Part shown: positions 34,443-42,349 of the stretch, piece after piece | Layout of the letters: the number at the start of each line of letters is the position of its first letter | Numbering within the stretch: the first letter of the stretch is position 1 | Source: an uncultured Clostridia bacterium | GTDB lineage: Bacteria > Bacillota > Peptococcia > Peptococcales > Peptococcaceae | Assembly: GCA_944391625.1 (NCBI GenBank) | Contig: CALXUG010000022.1 | Coordinates: 1-44,605 of the forward strand | Direction of reading: 5' to 3' | DNA: 44,605 bases | The notes under the pieces: generated by a model | Databases searched by the model: none | The model's input: only the letters and a program-made list of their open reading frames with translations | What the model was told of the DNA's origin: nothing | Position numbers and translations under genes: made by a program

Positions 34443-35867
34443 ATGACAAAGAAAAAATATATCCATTTAGTGATTATGATCGCACTAACATTTATTATTA
34501 GTTTTGCCCCGCCATTCGGCGCAATTACTCCGGTAGGTATGAAAACATTAGGTGTATTTGTAGGCGTTTTGTATGGCTGGATTGCATTTGATTTATTCAT
34601 CCCCAGCGTATTCGGGTATGCAGCCTTAGCACTCTTAGGTGTAATGGATACAACTACTGCCCTATCATCAGGTTTTGGGAATAACAACTTGGTTGTTGTA
34701 TTGGTAGCAATGGTATTTACAGGCGCTATTGATGCAGTAGGTGTTACCAGATTTATTGCAAACTGGCTGGTTACCAGAAAAGCCTTTCGCAGAAGCCCGT
34801 GGCTTTTAGTATTTGGTATGATTTTGACAGCTTACATTATGGGGATGTTAGGTGTTTATTTAGCCGCTATTTTCCTGCTATGGGCAGTTATCATGCAGAT
34901 TGCCAAGGAAAATAACATTTCGCCCGGAGATAAATTACTTACCTTTATGATTATGATGATTACCGCAGCAGGATTTAATGGCGTTTTTGCTGTACCATTC
35001 CGCGCAACTGCTATGATATTTGAAGGATATTTTATTGACACTATGAAAATGACATTTGATGTCGTACCCTTTGTTATTTTAGCGGTAGCAACAACCGGTA
35101 CAATGTCCCTGTTAATGATTTTAGCCGGAAAATTTATCTTCCGTTTAGATGCATCTAAATTTATTTTACCGGACGAGGTCATTAAAGAATTGCAAAAAGA
35201 AAAAGTAACAAAAGAAGCAAAAATCGGTTTCATACTGCTAATCATCTATTCTGTTGCATTGTTATTACCATCTATGTTCCCCAAAGTGCCTGCAATGGCT
35301 CTGTTAAGTAACTTAGGCGTAGGCGGTATGAGCTGTTTAGGATTAGTGATTCTGGCTGTAATTTCTTTTAAAGGAGAACCTCTGATTCAGATGGGAAAAA
35401 CATGGACCAAATATGTAGACTGGCAATTAATCTTGCTATTATCTGTTACTTTCCCAATCGCAGAGGCAATGCGTGCGGAAGGTGCCGGCATTATGCCGAC
35501 TGTTGTCGGGATCGTACTACCTGTAGTATCTGATATGGGCGTTATAAACTTTATGATTGTATCAATGCTTTTATTGGGTATTCTAACACAAGTAACGCAC
35601 AATATTGTGCTGGCTGCAATGTTTACACCGTTCCTTTGTCCATTGTGCGCGCAAATTGGCGGTAATCCATATGTTATGTGGTTCCTGATGTATTTTACTT
35701 TGAATGCATCTTATATGACGCCAGCGGCAAGTTTCCAGTCTGCTATGGTGCATGGGCATGATATGACTGATACGAAATATTGCTATATCTTTGGGATTTC
35801 AATATCAGTATTAACCTGGTTAATCGGAATCGTTATAACAATTCCATTGGGCAATATGTTATTTTAA
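34443..35867 (+). CDS. SLC13/DASS-type anion permease (DASS2)
   Basis: 474-residue membrane protein with about 11-12 spans and the same TPVGMKTLGVFVGVLYGW N-terminal block as DASS1 and DASS3. Its loops read FNGVFAVPFRATAMI and MTPAASFQSAMVHG, again without the SNT motif. ATG at 34443 follows AAGGAGGG. It follows AP4 on the same strand, as DASS1 follows AP3 and DASS3 follows AP5, so it may import the AP4 substrate (inference from context). LysR4 converges on it. Confidence 0.86.
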   Translation: MTKKKYIHLVIMIALTFIISFAPPFGAITPVGMKTLGVFVGVLYGWIAFDLFIPSVFGYAALALLGVMDTTTALSSGFGNNNLVVVLVAMVFTGAIDAVGVTRFIANWLVTRKAFRRSPWLLVFGMILTAYIMGMLGVYLAAIFLLWAVIMQIAKENNISPGDKLLTFMIMMITAAGFNGVFAVPFRATAMIFEGYFIDTMKMTFDVVPFVILAVATTGTMSLLMILAGKFIFRLDASKFILPDEVIKELQKEKVTKEAKIGFILLIIYSVALLLPSMFPKVPAMALLSNLGVGGMSCLGLVILAVISFKGEPLIQMGKTWTKYVDWQLILLLSVTFPIAEAMRAEGAGIMPTVVGIVLPVVSDMGVINFMIVSMLLLGILTQVTHNIVLAAMFTPFLCPLCAQIGGNPYVMWFLMYFTLNASYMTPAASFQSAMVHGHDMTDTKYCYIFGISISVLTWLIGIVITIPLGNMLF

Positions 35868-35879
35868 AAGATAACAAAT

Positions 35880-35934
35880 AAAATAGATACGCGTATTATT
35901 CTAAAAAATCGGAATAATATGCGTATCTATTTTG
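35880..35934. terminator. Bidirectional terminator between DASS2 and LysR4
   Basis: AAATAGATACGC..TATTATTC pairs with GGAATAATA..GCGTATCTATTT around an AT-rich loop; T-runs on both strands. Confidence 0.85.
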
Positions 35935-36028
35935 TCACCAACTCGTACTTTTTCAATTTATTAAAATCCTATCTATCAAATTCCTGGTTTTGTTAAAACC
36001 CTCAATAAAAAATTTAATGAAACCGGAT

Positions 36029-36946
36029 TTAAATATGAAAAAAGTCTCTTATAAAATGAATAAAACATTCCTCGACGGAAGTTAATGTTTTAACATTCGG
36101 TACAATCATACAATAATGTATGGTGGTATTTTTATCCCGGATAGGAATGATTTTTAGTTTTTGCCGTTTATCACTCATCATTTTTAAAGAAATGATTTCC
36201 GTTGCCAACGCTGCATATTGACCACTGCCGATATATTTTTGATAGCCGGTAATACTGCTGGTAAATGTAACTTGGGTAGGTGTTACTCCATTTTCCTTCA
36301 TAATATGACCAAATACCGACTCCTGCCAATGTTTCTTACCCATCAGTGCTAATGGTAATTCAGCCATACGTTTCAAAGAAATGGATCTTTGATTATCCAG
36401 CACAGAATCCTTCTTAATTAATACTACCATTTTATCTTCCAATAATGAAATCACATTGGGCCCCGATTGTGCCAATTCTTCCGCAGTACGCGGCATCAAA
36501 TAAATATGCGTCGTATCTTCATATTTGGTCAGATAAGCGTCATCCTCCACCAGATTTACCGCAATTTTGGGATACTGTATAGAAAATTCCAATAAAACAT
36601 CATTAAAAAAAGCATTATTTACAATAATAGAAGATACTACATTCAGTGTCCCGGATATGCGCTTATTTTGCTCATTTACATTTCGTTCTGCTAAATGTTT
36701 GAATTGCTGCTGCATCTGATCATAACGCTGTATAATCTCCTGTGCAGCAGCAATTGCTATTTTTCCTTCCTCTGTAGCAATCATGCCTTTTGAATTGCGT
36801 TGAAACAATTGCACATTCCATTCATCTTCCATTTGCAAAAGTACACGACTTACATTTTGAAAAGATGTATTCAATTGCTCAGCCGCTTTTCTGGTTGATC
36901 CGTTTTCTTCAATTGCTAGTAAATACTGCAATGCCTCTAATTGCAC
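36029..36946 (-). CDS. LysR-type transcriptional regulator LysR4
   Basis: 305-residue LTTR. HTH about 1-60 with recognition segment TSFQNVSRVLLQMEDEW and wing LFQRNSKGMIATEEG, nearer to LysR3 than to LysR1, 2 or 5. Effector domain about 90-300. The start is taken as GTG at 36946, with GGAG 7-8 nt upstream; the nearest ATG (36948) is out of frame. It is downstream of DASS3 on the same strand and converges with DASS2, so its target could be DASS3, or AP4/DASS2 in trans. It has no divergent partner. Confidence 0.87.
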   Translation of the reverse strand: MQLEALQYLLAIEENGSTRKAAEQLNTSFQNVSRVLLQMEDEWNVQLFQRNSKGMIATEEGKIAIAAAQEIIQRYDQMQQQFKHLAERNVNEQNKRISGTLNVVSSIIVNNAFFNDVLLEFSIQYPKIAVNLVEDDAYLTKYEDTTHIYLMPRTAEELAQSGPNVISLLEDKMVVLIKKDSVLDNQRSISLKRMAELPLALMGKKHWQESVFGHIMKENGVTPTQVTFTSSITGYQKYIGSGQYAALATEIISLKMMSDKRQKLKIIPIRDKNTTIHYCMIVPNVKTLTSVEECFIHFIRDFFHI

Positions 36947-37251
36947 ATTATCACTCCAATTTTTCTGATTTATATAATATTCTGTTTAAAAGTATAGCGC
37001 GCTTTCCCTATCTTTCATATATAGAACAACAAATCTTTTTATTGCTTAATATTATACCAAAGAAAAAAATGAAGGGCAATTATGAACAACTTGTATTCCC
37101 GATTCAAATTTTTGTTTTTCTATTCCAGCTACAAATAAAAATGGCAAACAGGGTATTGATAATTGCATTTTACCAATACCCTGCACTGTTCCTGCCCTAC
37201 TTTTATTACCTACATAACATATTCATCCCATTACGATTTGTTGCAAAGGGA
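36947..37251. other. Intergenic region between LysR4 and DASS3
   Basis: 305 bases. It holds the hairpin at 37149-37183 and AT-rich promoter-like sequence for LysR4 (TATACT on the minus strand near 36996). Nothing else recognised. Confidence 0.5.
37149..37183 (-). terminator. Hairpin after DASS3
   Basis: CAGGGTATTG pairs exactly with CAATACCCTG around a 15-nt loop; on the minus strand a broken T-run follows. The stem resembles that of the hairpin at 31582-31613. Confidence 0.45.
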
Positions 37252-38685
37252 TTAATAAATAATTGATGCCCACAACAACCCTGCAACCATCGTAAACACA
37301 AAACTCAACAACACTGTTGCTGTACCATATTTATAAATATCCGATGATTTACACCATTTGTCGTTGGCAAACGTCAGCGCTGTAGTTGGTGCTGCAGCAG
37401 GCGTTGCCAGTGCCAAGTTACAGCACATTGCCAAAACTGCTACAATCGGAGCGATTTCCAGCCCCATATCTGTACCAATTGTGAATATCAATGTGGTAAA
37501 CACTGCACCAACTACCATATTATTTGCAACATTTGTCAATATTGTAGCGATAAACAAGGTCAAAACCACAAACATCATTGGTGAATGTCCGGCCAAAATC
37601 GGCTGCATCACCTGTATCATCATCTCTTTAATTCCAGTTTCTTCACTGGTAAACAAAGTGGCAAAGGGGATTACAAACCCCATAATCATTACCATGTCCC
37701 AGCTAACATGCTTTGCCATTGGGATAAAATCTAACAATGGTTCCTTATCAATATAAATCCATTGCATTAAAATCAATAAGCTAAATAGGCACCCAATAAT
37801 TCCCCATTGATTAATCAGTTGTGCCAAAAGCCAGGTTTCAGGTAAAATACTGGGCGCAATCATTAAGAAAATAAATACTGCTAAGAAACTAATCACAATT
37901 TTCTGCTTTTTGTTTAACACAAGCACATTTCTGTCTACAAAATCTACACTGAGATTTTTTAATTCCTTTAACTCCGGTCGAAATACAAAACGGCAAATCA
38001 ATACATAAAAAATCATGATCGCAAACGTAACAGGCAAGGCAAAGCAAATATATTTGAAGAAATCCATTGGCACGCCGGCTGCAGTACTGTAAGCTTTTAA
38101 AATTACAATCGGCACCGGTTTGTACGGCATCACCGCGCCACCAATCAGACTGGCTAAAGTTACCCCCATAATCATTAATGTGGGATATTTATCCTGTGGT
38201 TTAAAACTAAACCGTTCTGCTACAATATAAATAATGCCCCAGAACACAATAATTGCAGCAAAAATATTGATAAATGCAGCAGCAATATAAGCGCCCACTA
38301 ATAAAAACGCAGAAAACAACCACGGACGGCCATTTAAAATTTTAAAACTAATTACTTTATTGGCAATATAATTAATCAAACCAACTTCATCAATTACACC
38401 TGTAAAGAAGAACAAAAATATAATAAATACCAATGTTTCATTGCCAAAAATCAACGCTGCAAATTCTTTCATGGTCAATAGTCCGGTTAATGGCACCGCA
38501 ATCATTCCTAACATACTTGGCCAAATCATGCCACAAGTAGTCCAACCATAAAGCATAGCCAAAAAAATGCCCAATATTTTCATTCCCACTGGCGTAATAG
38601 TACCGATTGGCGGTAAAAAATGAAATCCAATAATCAAGATTAACATAATGGCAATATGAATATATCTTGCTTGTAGTTTTGTCAT
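37252..38685 (-). CDS. SLC13/DASS-type anion permease (DASS3)
   Basis: 477-residue membrane protein, about 11-12 spans, with the shared TPVGMKILGIFLAMLYGW block. Substrate loops are GGAVMPYKPVPIVIL and ATPAAAPTTALTFAN, so each of the three permeases differs at the predicted binding site. ATG at 38685 follows AGGAG with a long 12-nt spacing. It follows AP5 on the same strand after a terminator, as with the other AP-permease pairs. Confidence 0.86.
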   Translation of the reverse strand: MTKLQARYIHIAIMLILIIGFHFLPPIGTITPVGMKILGIFLAMLYGWTTCGMIWPSMLGMIAVPLTGLLTMKEFAALIFGNETLVFIIFLFFFTGVIDEVGLINYIANKVISFKILNGRPWLFSAFLLVGAYIAAAFINIFAAIIVFWGIIYIVAERFSFKPQDKYPTLMIMGVTLASLIGGAVMPYKPVPIVILKAYSTAAGVPMDFFKYICFALPVTFAIMIFYVLICRFVFRPELKELKNLSVDFVDRNVLVLNKKQKIVISFLAVFIFLMIAPSILPETWLLAQLINQWGIIGCLFSLLILMQWIYIDKEPLLDFIPMAKHVSWDMVMIMGFVIPFATLFTSEETGIKEMMIQVMQPILAGHSPMMFVVLTLFIATILTNVANNMVVGAVFTTLIFTIGTDMGLEIAPIVAVLAMCCNLALATPAAAPTTALTFANDKWCKSSDIYKYGTATVLLSFVFTMVAGLLWASIIY

Positions 38686-38750
38686 AATGTTATTTCATCT
38701 CCTAATTTTTATGTAACGATATTTTCTTAACTTAATTTTCACTTTATATT

Positions 38751-38788
38751 AAAAAAAGCACAGCATAAAATATAATTTCATGCTGTGC
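38751..38788 (-). terminator. Terminator of AP5
   Basis: Minus strand GCACAGCAT (38788-38780) pairs exactly with ATGCTGTGC (38766-38758), followed by TTTTTTT. Confidence 0.85.
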
Positions 38789-38832
38789 CCCATTCTTACA
38801 GCAGATTAACCGATTCAGTTCATACAACCTGA

Positions 38833-40851
38833 TTAATCTTCATAATCTTCTAAAATCTGATATGCGACTGCGCCTTCACACTGTTTTGGCATTCTTACAT
38901 CCAGCATATGGGCTACAGTTGGCACCATATCTGCCTGGCGGATGATACGCTGAGAGTTGTAGCCTTTTTTCAGACCTTTACCGGCAGCGATAAAGATTGG
39001 TGTTACAGATGTATCAAAGTAACCTTCTACCATTGGCAGCGCATCGCCATGCAGACGGTTTACCCCTTCTTCTAACCAGTACAGTACATCACCGCATTCT
39101 GGACCGCCGGTACCCAGTACCATAGCATCTTTGTTACGCATAGCTACAGAGATAACACGTTTGCCGTTTAATCTGTAGTTGTACAGTGCATCAATAATTT
39201 CCCGTTCCAGTTCATATTTGTCCGCTGGATCTACGATACCTGTTTCATATTTGCCTTTCAGGTTGATGTAAATCTGGCTGGCACGAGTAGCAACTGCTCT
39301 TGTTTTGCTCCAGTCGATTTCTTTCAGGTCGTTGCCGTTTTCATCTTTCTTCAGAACAGTGAAGCCCAGTTCCTGCATCACTTTTACGTTGCAGCCGAAT
39401 GCGTCGCCGATCAATGGTTTTTCTTCTTCTTCTGGAATCAGCAAACCATGGTCGGAGAAGATCATGATGGTCCAGCCTTCATCTAAGTAGTGCAGGAAGC
39501 TGCCCAGATAGTCGTCAGTCTGTTTGTATACTCGTTCGATAGCATTCTGGTAGAAATCTTGTTCCATTTTGTTCATTTTTTCGCGGTTTTTGCCATAGTA
39601 CCAGAAGAAATGACCCTGTGCGTCTACGTTGTGAATATGGCTGAATACAACCTGATAGCCGTTTTCATCAATCAGATACTGCATTGCTTTGGACTGCCAT
39701 TTGCAAACTTCATCCCAAGTAGGAATCATAATACGGTCAACGATTTCTGGATTTTTACCGCCGAAGCATGGGTTTGGCTGTACATAACCAACGTTTTCAA
39801 CAACCTGTTTGTACAGGGATTTTGGATGGAACATGCTGTCATTGGCGATATCAAATGCTTTACTCATCCACAGACGAACGAAGCTGCCGTCTTCGGCTAA
39901 GTCCATAACCATCATGTTACGGTTACCGATATATTTTTCTTCATTATGAATGATTTCATCTAAGATACCAATTTTGTATTCATCTTTTTTCAGTGTTACA
40001 ATTGGTTCTGCATCTTTTTTGCTGTGATAGTAAGCAACGGTATCATATACGCCGGCTTCATTTTTCAGAATCAGGCAAGGTCTTCTCACCAGACCATCGG
40101 ATGTTACTACATAGAATTCTTTGGCATCTTCCGGTGCATCTGCCCAACCGGTAGCTGGTTTAATTGGGGAGTTGCAAATATCAGCAGCGGTATCTTCTAC
40201 CCCATCTTCCCCGTCGGAATGTTTCATAATGATATTCTGCATGCTCATACCGCCGGTTAACAAACTAGCTGTATCAAATGTTTCTTCGGCATCTGGAATA
40301 TCTTCGATTACGCAGCCTGCGCCAGTGTTGTTGGTAGCAGCTGGTTTAAATACCAATTTATCAAAGCTTTCTTTTGCTACAGTCACTTTTTCCATTTCAA
40401 TTCTGGCAACACCGGAGTTTACTGCAGCTGGCTGAGAACCATCAATTACATGCAGATTTGGGTTGTTGCTGGTTGGAGGCCAGCTGGAACCTGGCCAGTG
40501 CCATACTAAGGTTTTCATGCCGGCTTCCGCAGTTACATTCCATAATGCTTCTGCATGACACAGACGAGAATCTAAGTTGTAACCGGCAGTATCCAAATGA
40601 ACCGGATCCTGTCTCCAGAAACAGGTGATACCATGGGTTACAGGCAGAGCGCCGGTAGCCAATGTGGTCCACAGTGGTGGGGTAATGGTTGGTGGTGTAC
40701 ATACTAACTGCAGATTTTCTTTCTGCGCACCGTTTTCTACATATTTTTTGATGTTAGGCAGTTTGCCTTCATCTAAAAATTTCTTTGTCAGTCTTGGGTC
40801 TAAACCATCTACACCCAATAACAATACTTTATCGGTATATTGCTTTGCCAT
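38833..40851 (-). CDS. Alkaline-phosphatase-superfamily hydrolase, paralog AP5
   Basis: 672 residues, closest to AP2 (GLDPRLTKKF, KKYVENGAQKE, TRASQIYINLK). Active site intact: LLGVDGLD, TITPPLWTT, NVDAQGH, FSDHG, RLHGD. It uses CNSPIKPATGW where the others have CNSPIKDATGW or a close form, and ends EDYED. ATG at 40851 follows AAAGGAG; the 27-codon extension to 40932 covers the leader hairpin and is rejected. Divergent from LysR5 with an intergenic region like that of AP1/LysR1; DASS3 follows. Confidence 0.85.
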   Translation of the reverse strand: MAKQYTDKVLLLGVDGLDPRLTKKFLDEGKLPNIKKYVENGAQKENLQLVCTPPTITPPLWTTLATGALPVTHGITCFWRQDPVHLDTAGYNLDSRLCHAEALWNVTAEAGMKTLVWHWPGSSWPPTSNNPNLHVIDGSQPAAVNSGVARIEMEKVTVAKESFDKLVFKPAATNNTGAGCVIEDIPDAEETFDTASLLTGGMSMQNIIMKHSDGEDGVEDTAADICNSPIKPATGWADAPEDAKEFYVVTSDGLVRRPCLILKNEAGVYDTVAYYHSKKDAEPIVTLKKDEYKIGILDEIIHNEEKYIGNRNMMVMDLAEDGSFVRLWMSKAFDIANDSMFHPKSLYKQVVENVGYVQPNPCFGGKNPEIVDRIMIPTWDEVCKWQSKAMQYLIDENGYQVVFSHIHNVDAQGHFFWYYGKNREKMNKMEQDFYQNAIERVYKQTDDYLGSFLHYLDEGWTIMIFSDHGLLIPEEEEKPLIGDAFGCNVKVMQELGFTVLKKDENGNDLKEIDWSKTRAVATRASQIYINLKGKYETGIVDPADKYELEREIIDALYNYRLNGKRVISVAMRNKDAMVLGTGGPECGDVLYWLEEGVNRLHGDALPMVEGYFDTSVTPIFIAAGKGLKKGYNSQRIIRQADMVPTVAHMLDVRMPKQCEGAVAYQILEDYED

Positions 40852-40901
40852 GATATAAGCACTCCTTTTATTTTTTAAAGATTTATAAAATTTGATTGGG
40901 C

Positions 40902-40925
40902 TTTCGTTTTGTCGGCCGACTGAAA
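40902..40925 (-). promoter_or_regulatory. AP5 leader hairpin with GTCGGCCGAC core
   Basis: Counterpart of 19581-19604: GTCGGCCGAC (40911-40920) with flanking arms TTTC/GAAA where AP1 has TTCC/GGAA, a compensatory C-G to T-A change. Confidence 0.55.
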
Positions 40926-40947
40926 ACCTCATGTATTTGATGGTTTT

Positions 40948-40983
40948 ATTATAGCTATCATGTTCTCTTTTCGGTAGAACCCA
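40948..40983 (-). promoter_or_regulatory. AP5 promoter with LysR-type box
   Basis: Minus-strand TATAAT (40953-40948), followed by AAAACCATCAAAT as in AP1, and the T-N11-A box TCGGTAGAACCCA (40971-40983) over a poor -35. Confidence 0.6.
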
Positions 40984-41065
40984 CTTTTTTGATTTTCAGC
41001 CAGCTCTGCCACAATGAAATATTTGTAGCAGATTGAAAAAACATCTTCTTTCCATTCACATTTTT

Positions 41066-41074
41066 TGCTATACT
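41066..41074 (+). promoter_or_regulatory. LysR5 extended -10
   Basis: TGCTATACT, about 56 bases before the LysR5 start. Confidence 0.45.
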
Positions 41075-41129
41075 AACTATTAAAAGAAATCGTTTTTATC
41101 ATTTGTCTTCGTTTTAAAGGAGTGTATCT

Positions 41130-42056
41130 ATGAATACCATCTATCTGCAATATATTCTGACCATTGCTGACTGCCGCTCTATCAGCAAAGCAGGGCAGCA
41201 GTTGAACTTAAAGCAGCAATACTTGAGCCATGTGGTAAAATCTGTAGAGGATGAATTTAATATTCAAATTTTTCAGCGGCATTCCCGCGGGCTCAGTATC
41301 ACCGAAGATGGCTATGTGTTTCTGAATTCCGCCCGCCAGATTACTACGCTGCTTGATAAAATGCACATGCAGTATCTTTATCCCAGCAAACAGGCAGAAC
41401 GCAACGAAGCACGGACACTGCATTTACAAGTAGCGCCCATGTTATATCCAAACATTGTAAATAAAAGCATTGCCGCATATCAGAAACTGTTTACCCAAAC
41501 CAAAATCAATTACGCTGAAAACTACCTGCCGGACAGCATTCCCTGCATTATGAACCATCCCTATTCCATCGGCTTGCAGGTGTCCCGCATCCCGCTGGAG
41601 CAATTAGCTGATACACTGCCTTCTCAAATTAAAATTATAAAGCTTTGCCCCACAGAGCTGGCTGTTTTAACATCCAAACAAACGGCAATGGAACTAAACA
41701 AAAAAACAATGTCTCTGGCTGAGCTATTTCAAAAAGAACTGATTGCCTTTGCGCCCAAAGCATTAGAAGAATCAGCCATTTATCAGACATTGCTTCCCTT
41801 TGGCGAGCCCAACATTTCTCTGACAGCAGAAAACAGTATCATTTTTATAAATTTATTGGAACAGGGAAATTATTTTACCATCGGTTCCTCCCGTTTAACT
41901 CAAATCAATAAAAACATTGTAGCCATTCCCATTGAAGAATATTTGCAGACACCCTTATGGAACGTAGCATTGATTCAGGAAACCATGTTCACATCTCCCA
42001 TTATCCGCGACTTTTTGAATATTCTTTTACAACAAATTGGTGAACCTACTTTATAA
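41130..42056 (+). CDS. LysR-type transcriptional regulator LysR5
   Basis: 308-residue LTTR, paralog of LysR1 and LysR2. Recognition segment LKQQYLSHVVKSVEDEF and wing IFQRHSRGLSITEDG; the HTH is almost the same as in LysR1, which fits their near-identical intergenic boxes. ATG at 41130 follows AAAGGAG. Divergent from AP5. Cross-talk with the AP1 and AP2 promoters is likely (inference). Confidence 0.9.
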   Translation: MNTIYLQYILTIADCRSISKAGQQLNLKQQYLSHVVKSVEDEFNIQIFQRHSRGLSITEDGYVFLNSARQITTLLDKMHMQYLYPSKQAERNEARTLHLQVAPMLYPNIVNKSIAAYQKLFTQTKINYAENYLPDSIPCIMNHPYSIGLQVSRIPLEQLADTLPSQIKIIKLCPTELAVLTSKQTAMELNKKTMSLAELFQKELIAFAPKALEESAIYQTLLPFGEPNISLTAENSIIFINLLEQGNYFTIGSSRLTQINKNIVAIPIEEYLQTPLWNVALIQETMFTSPIIRDFLNILLQQIGEPTL

Positions 42057-42063
42057 CAGCAAC

Positions 42064-42108
42064 AAAGCCAAGATAAAAAACAATTCCGTTTTTTATCTTG
42101 GCTTTTTA
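42064..42108 (+). terminator. Terminator of LysR5
   Basis: AAGCCAAGATAAAAAAC pairs with GTTTTTTATCTTGGCTT, followed by TTT. Confidence 0.85.
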
Positions 42109-42169
42109 TATTCCGCCGGTGCATTATTAAGAAAATATCATCTCATTGTAACAAATTCTCAAACATCTA

Positions 42170-42221
42170 TTGACAATGTGCATAAGCACAACTTATACTA
42201 CATATATAAGTTATACTTATA
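42170..42221 (+). promoter_or_regulatory. Amidohydrolase promoter with an operator array
   Basis: TTGACA (42170-42175), 18 bases, TATACT (42194-42199). The spacer has GTGC-ATAA-GCAC (42178-42189). The perfect 17-base palindrome TATAAGT-TAT-ACTTATA (42205-42221) sits at the predicted start site, and a further ACTTATA half-site overlaps the -10. This placement suits a repressor. Confidence 0.65.
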
Positions 42222-42349
42222 AAATTTATTTTTTATCTATGGCATATGTTACATCCAATAAGGAGGCTCATTGTTCCGGATCGGCCGCTGATAAAACAAT
42301 ACTTTTATGATTGATATCACTTTGTACGGCTATACAAGGAGGAGAGATT

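Noticed and set aside
17488-42056. Phage or plasmid origin of the AP island
   Set aside because: No integrase, replication, structural or mobilisation genes are present; the genes look like ordinary metabolic genes that spread by local duplication.
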